Source: Thermoplasmata archaeon (GTDB lineage Archaea > Thermoplasmatota > Thermoplasmata > UBA184). Taken from it: 5,076 bases of DNA. Both the position numbers and the translations under genes were made by a program. Positions within the stretch are counted from its first letter, which is position 1, and each line of letters starts with the position of its first letter. A model generated the notes under the pieces. The model saw only the letters and a list, made by a program, of their open reading frames with translations, made no database searches and was not told the DNA's origin. Of the stretch, positions 4,978-5,076 are shown in pieces. The stretch lies in assembly GCA_030043505.1 (NCBI GenBank), contig JASHXN010000151.1, positions 1-5,076 of the forward strand. Direction: 5' to 3'.

Positions 4978-5076
4978 CCATGCCGACCGCCTGCATGTGC
5001 GCGTAGACGATCGTCGAGCCGACGAACGAGAAGCCCCGCCGCTTCAGGTCCCGGCTCCACGCGTCCGACTCGGCGG
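4919..5076 (-). CDS. tag: DNA-3-methyladenine glycosylase I, C-terminal part (partial)
   Basis: The C-terminal 51 residues of Tag, which removes 3-methyladenine from alkylated DNA in base excision repair. Reading leftward from the window edge, the protein runs AESDAWSRDLKRRGFSFVGS, then TIVYAHMQAVGMVNDHLVGC, then FRHAEVARSRG and a TAG stop (complement of 4919-4921). The family's end signature is plain: (L)KRRGFxFVG(S/P)T, YAxMQAVGxVNDH, and the HLVGC His and Cys, which correspond to the C-terminal zinc ligands His175 and Cys179 of the E. coli enzyme. The catalytic and N-terminal zinc-binding parts lie beyond position 5076. The protein is cytoplasmic. Its 3' end overlaps the 3' end of the convergent VOC gene by 59 bp. 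Confidence 0.9.
   Translation of the reverse strand, partial: AESDAWSRDLKRRGFSFVGSTIVYAHMQAVGMVNDHLVGCFRHAEVARSRG

Noticed and set aside
1..5076. tRNA, rRNA, CRISPR array, insertion sequence or prophage signs
   Set aside because: Looked for cloverleaf arms, regularly spaced repeats, terminal inverted repeats and transposase or integrase motifs; none seen.

Overview
The window is very GC-rich, dense with genes, and almost certainly archaeal. The strongest sign is a pair of paralogous regulators that carry the archaeal bacterio-opsin-activator (Bat) type C-terminal helix-turn-helix (HTH_10 family). Together with the extreme GC content this fits a high-GC Thermoplasmatota-like or haloarchaeal-like genome, with the former my preference. 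That placement is inference from protein style and not a database match.

Layout. Positions 1-768 (+) hold the 3' part of a membrane protein: an N-terminal zinc ribbon, a low-complexity linker, a transmembrane helix, a beta-rich extracytoplasmic domain and a second transmembrane helix. It converges on a Bat-type regulator at 780-1547 (-). A 180-bp divergent intergenic region (1548-1727) follows. It contains one AT-rich promoter-like element and a cluster of three dyads built on GAA...TTC. On its other side, 1728-2579 (+) encodes an unrecognised 283-residue protein with a proline-rich N-terminus and an alternating alpha/beta C-terminal domain that resembles a P-loop fold without an intact Walker A motif. 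After a strong GC hairpin comes the second Bat-type regulator, 2683-3420 (+). Next are a class I SAM-dependent methyltransferase (3535-4404, +), a stem with a T-run, and a small VOC (glyoxalase/bleomycin-resistance fold) protein (4486-4977, +). The 3' end of the VOC gene overlaps the 3' end of a convergent tag gene, DNA-3-methyladenine glycosylase I (4919-5076, -), whose N-terminal part lies beyond the window.

How the genes may work together. The core of interest is regulator - orphan alpha/beta protein - regulator (780-3420). The two regulators align without gaps over 215 residues at 119 identities (hand count), and their predicted recognition helices are nearly identical, so they probably read the same or overlapping DNA sites. 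The tandem dyads between the first regulator and the orphan gene are the obvious candidate operators. The methyltransferase, VOC protein and Tag look like ordinary accessory or housekeeping genes with no demonstrated link to that core. There is no RNA gene, CRISPR array, transposon or gene-free stretch over 300 bases.
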